From GCA-2733415 sp049614485 (GTDB lineage: Bacteria; Bacteroidota; Bacteroidia; Flavobacteriales; Flavobacteriaceae), in the NCBI GenBank assembly GCA_049614485.1, contig JBMZDR010000006.1, positions 41,342 through 105,341 of the forward strand: 64,000 nt of DNA, read 5' to 3'. Positions 62,790 through 64,000 of this stretch are shown here, piece after piece. A program made the position numbers and the translations under genes. Within the stretch, counting starts at the first letter, position 1; every line of letters begins with the position of its first letter. Below the pieces are notes generated by a model. The model made no database searches. It was given only the letters and a program-made list of their open reading frames with translations, and had not been told where the DNA came from.

Positions 62790-63605
62790 TTACCACCAAA
62801 CAACAAATAATTTCTGTAAGACATTCTGTGGCGATTTTACCCAACATAAAGGTGATTTTTTTTCTGTGATATAGCCTAGAATAACTTGATAAGCATCTTC
62901 AAAACTCAACCAATCTACTGAATTATGGGGTTGAACCAACCAATCCAGTTTTTTAGGCACATAAAACAGATGATTACGTAAATGGTTAAGGTTGTTATAA
63001 TTTATGTAATACCCAGAAATACAAGCGTTATTAACAAGCCGTAATGGCATATTTACTACATGATACGGCACAAACAGTTGTGCTTTAAAACAAACTTGTT
63101 GTACTAATTCTGTAGCCTTAAGATCTAATTCATCAAGACTACTTTTAGTTTCTGGTTTATATAATAATGGTAATTGTTTCTGTTTTAACTTGGTTATTTT
63201 TTCAATCAAAGCGTCTTTTCTGTTAGGACCAATCCAGTGTTCCAATTCAGAATATCCAACAGTTTCATCATAAAGGTAAAATTTGTAAACAATTTCTAAA
63301 TGTATGTAGGTATTTCCTTTTTTTAAAATACAATCTAATTCACCAATTGTCTGTAGTTTATTTTTCACTTGAATATTAGTTGCTAATAGTTTTGTATCAG
63401 TGTCTTGTTCAAGTTCATGAAACACAAAATATTCTACAAGATGTCCTAATCTTAATTTTTTATCAATTACTGCAACAAACTTTTCATGCTTATAGGGCGG
63501 TAAGTGTAATTGTACTAAACTTAATAACGAATCAGTTTCCCATAACTGCGGTGTTTGTAGGTAACCTAGGTATTGTAATTCAGTTTCTGTTGTTAGATTG
63601 GTCAT
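62790..63605 (-). CDS. DUF1853 family protein
   Basis: A 271-residue protein of DUF1853. Typical segments are 'LRLGHLVEYFVFHELEQ' and 'IHLEIVYKFYLYDE', followed by 'WIGPNRKDALIEKITKLKQ'; the acidic 'HLE' and 'GELDCIL' recall PD-(D/E)XK-type nuclease folds, as 'D...E.K' strands, but this is only suggestive. The end is 'KLFVVWW'. The promoter box at 63611-63618 lies almost at the start codon. Function is unknown. It is 130 bases upstream of selO on the same strand. Confidence 0.85.
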   Translation of the reverse strand: MTNLTTETELQYLGYLQTPQLWETDSLLSLVQLHLPPYKHEKFVAVIDKKLRLGHLVEYFVFHELEQDTDTKLLATNIQVKNKLQTIGELDCILKKGNTYIHLEIVYKFYLYDETVGYSELEHWIGPNRKDALIEKITKLKQKQLPLLYKPETKSSLDELDLKATELVQQVCFKAQLFVPYHVVNMPLRLVNNACISGYYINYNNLNHLRNHLFYVPKKLDWLVQPHNSVDWLSFEDAYQVILGYITEKKSPLCWVKSPQNVLQKLFVVWW

Positions 63606-63610
63606 ATGTA

Positions 63611-63618
63611 CAAACTTA
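63611..63618 (-). promoter_or_regulatory. Candidate -7 box TAAGTTTG for the DUF1853 gene
   Basis: An exact TAnnTTTG on the minus strand, five bases before the ATG at 63605, giving a nearly leaderless transcript. No clear -33 was found. Confidence 0.4.
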
Positions 63619-63663
63619 CTAAATATATATTTTTAGGGTAGTCTATGCCATTCATAATTATTC

Positions 63664-63848
63664 TATTTTACATAATATAAATTATAGTACAAATGGTATT
63701 ATGAGTAAAATGGCCAATACGATAGTATTTTACATAATTACAGATATCATGTCGTTAGACTTATATCGACAGTAATTATGTAATAGCCATTTTACGACCT
63801 GTACATTATTAAATATTCGAAAGCTATAATTGTCTATTATGTAAAATA
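63664..63848. repeat. Nested palindromic element, about 185 bases
   Basis: Three nested inverted repeats share one centre near 63756. The inner arms are TACATAATTAC/GTAATTATGTA (63731-63741, 63772-63782; 11 bp perfect). The middle arms are GTAAAATGGC/GCCATTTTAC (63705-63714, 63786-63795; 10 bp perfect). The outer arms are near-perfect, about 24 bases (63664-63687, 63824-63848), and begin TATTTTACATAATA. The inner arm on the left also repeats the outer motif directly. No ORF lies inside. A MITE-like element, IS remnant or folded RNA fit. Confidence 0.7.
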
Positions 63849-63902
63849 TCCCACAGTATTTCTAGTTTCATTACTATATGTAGTATTTAGGTCTTTGTAC
63901 AT

Positions 63903-64000
63903 TCATGGTTTTGAGCTTTCGTTTAATTTCAATATTCTGTACAATGCATATAATGGGTGTTGTTTTTCTCCTATAACATCTATTTTTTGTGTCATTATAA
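63903..64000 (-). pseudogene. Possible truncated glutathione-peroxidase C-terminal fragment, running off the window
   Basis: A minus-strand frame open from the window edge to a TGA at 63903-63905 encodes 'KIDVIGEKQHPLYALYRIL'. The 'KI.V.G...HPLY' wording matches the segment of glutathione peroxidases before the WNFxKF motif, but the frame then ends without that motif in any frame. It may be a gene broken by the adjacent palindromic element or a chance match. Evidence is only about 13 residues. Confidence 0.25.

Noticed and set aside
1..64000. tRNA, rRNA, CRISPR arrays, complete transposase or phage genes
   Set aside because: Looked for in all intergenic stretches; no cloverleaf-like T-arm, repeat array or transposase domain was seen.

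Overview
The window reads as chromosome from a member of the Bacteroidota, most likely family Flavobacteriaceae. The DNA is AT-rich. There are no tRNA or rRNA genes. Several genes sit behind TAnnTTTG boxes, the -7 element of Bacteroidota sigma factor, and most lack a purine-rich ribosome binding site. Lineage markers are a type IX secretion (T9SS) regulator PorX, two proteins with T9SS C-terminal sorting domains, a fused LpxC-FabZ, and the end of a flexirubin/aryl-polyene pigment cluster.

Layout. 1-13698 (+): eleven tightly packed genes ending a flexirubin/aryl-polyene-type operon: two ketosynthase-like proteins, a deacetylase, a LolA-like carrier, a lipoprotein, a hotdog dehydratase, GT2-DUF2062, MMPL exporter-acyltransferase, a CrtI-like oxidoreductase, a C45 acyltransferase-like lipoprotein and a PaaK-like ligase. 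13798-19046 (-): two proteins of unknown function, ald, tsaE and porX. 19127-26456 (+): an HD hydrolase, then the lipid A block lpxD, lpxC/fabZ, lpxA, efp, a second lpxD-like gene, an NTF2-like gene and sucD. 26546-34412 (+): an M16 protease lipoprotein, a large secreted T9SS protein and an RlmI-like methyltransferase, with clear terminators and promoters between them.

34711-44508 (+) is a Pel-like exopolysaccharide operon with unusual architecture: PelF, a PelG-like flippase, a stand-alone GH114 (PelA hydrolase-like) protein, a polytopic membrane protein, and a 1273-residue lipoprotein that appears to join a PelA-like deacetylase to PelB-like TPRs and an outer-membrane barrel. No PelD (c-di-GMP receptor), PelE or PelC is recognisable.

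44556-63605 is mostly housekeeping: a DUF4874/DUF4832 T9SS protein, a YbdG-like MscS channel, two DEAD-box helicases, DUF1456, a RimB-RimK-type fusion, RecQ, RluE, TopB, a uracil-DNA glycosylase, a cold-shock protein, SelO and DUF1853. A stretch at 50977-51330 (-) holds three micro-ORFs, two of them diverged tandem copies of a 28-residue peptide. The final 400 bases hold a nested palindromic element and possibly a broken glutathione peroxidase end.

The strongest candidates for something undescribed are the PelA(deacetylase)-PelB fusion locus without PelD, and the duplicated micropeptide unit. All functional names come from motif recognition by eye; no database search was run.
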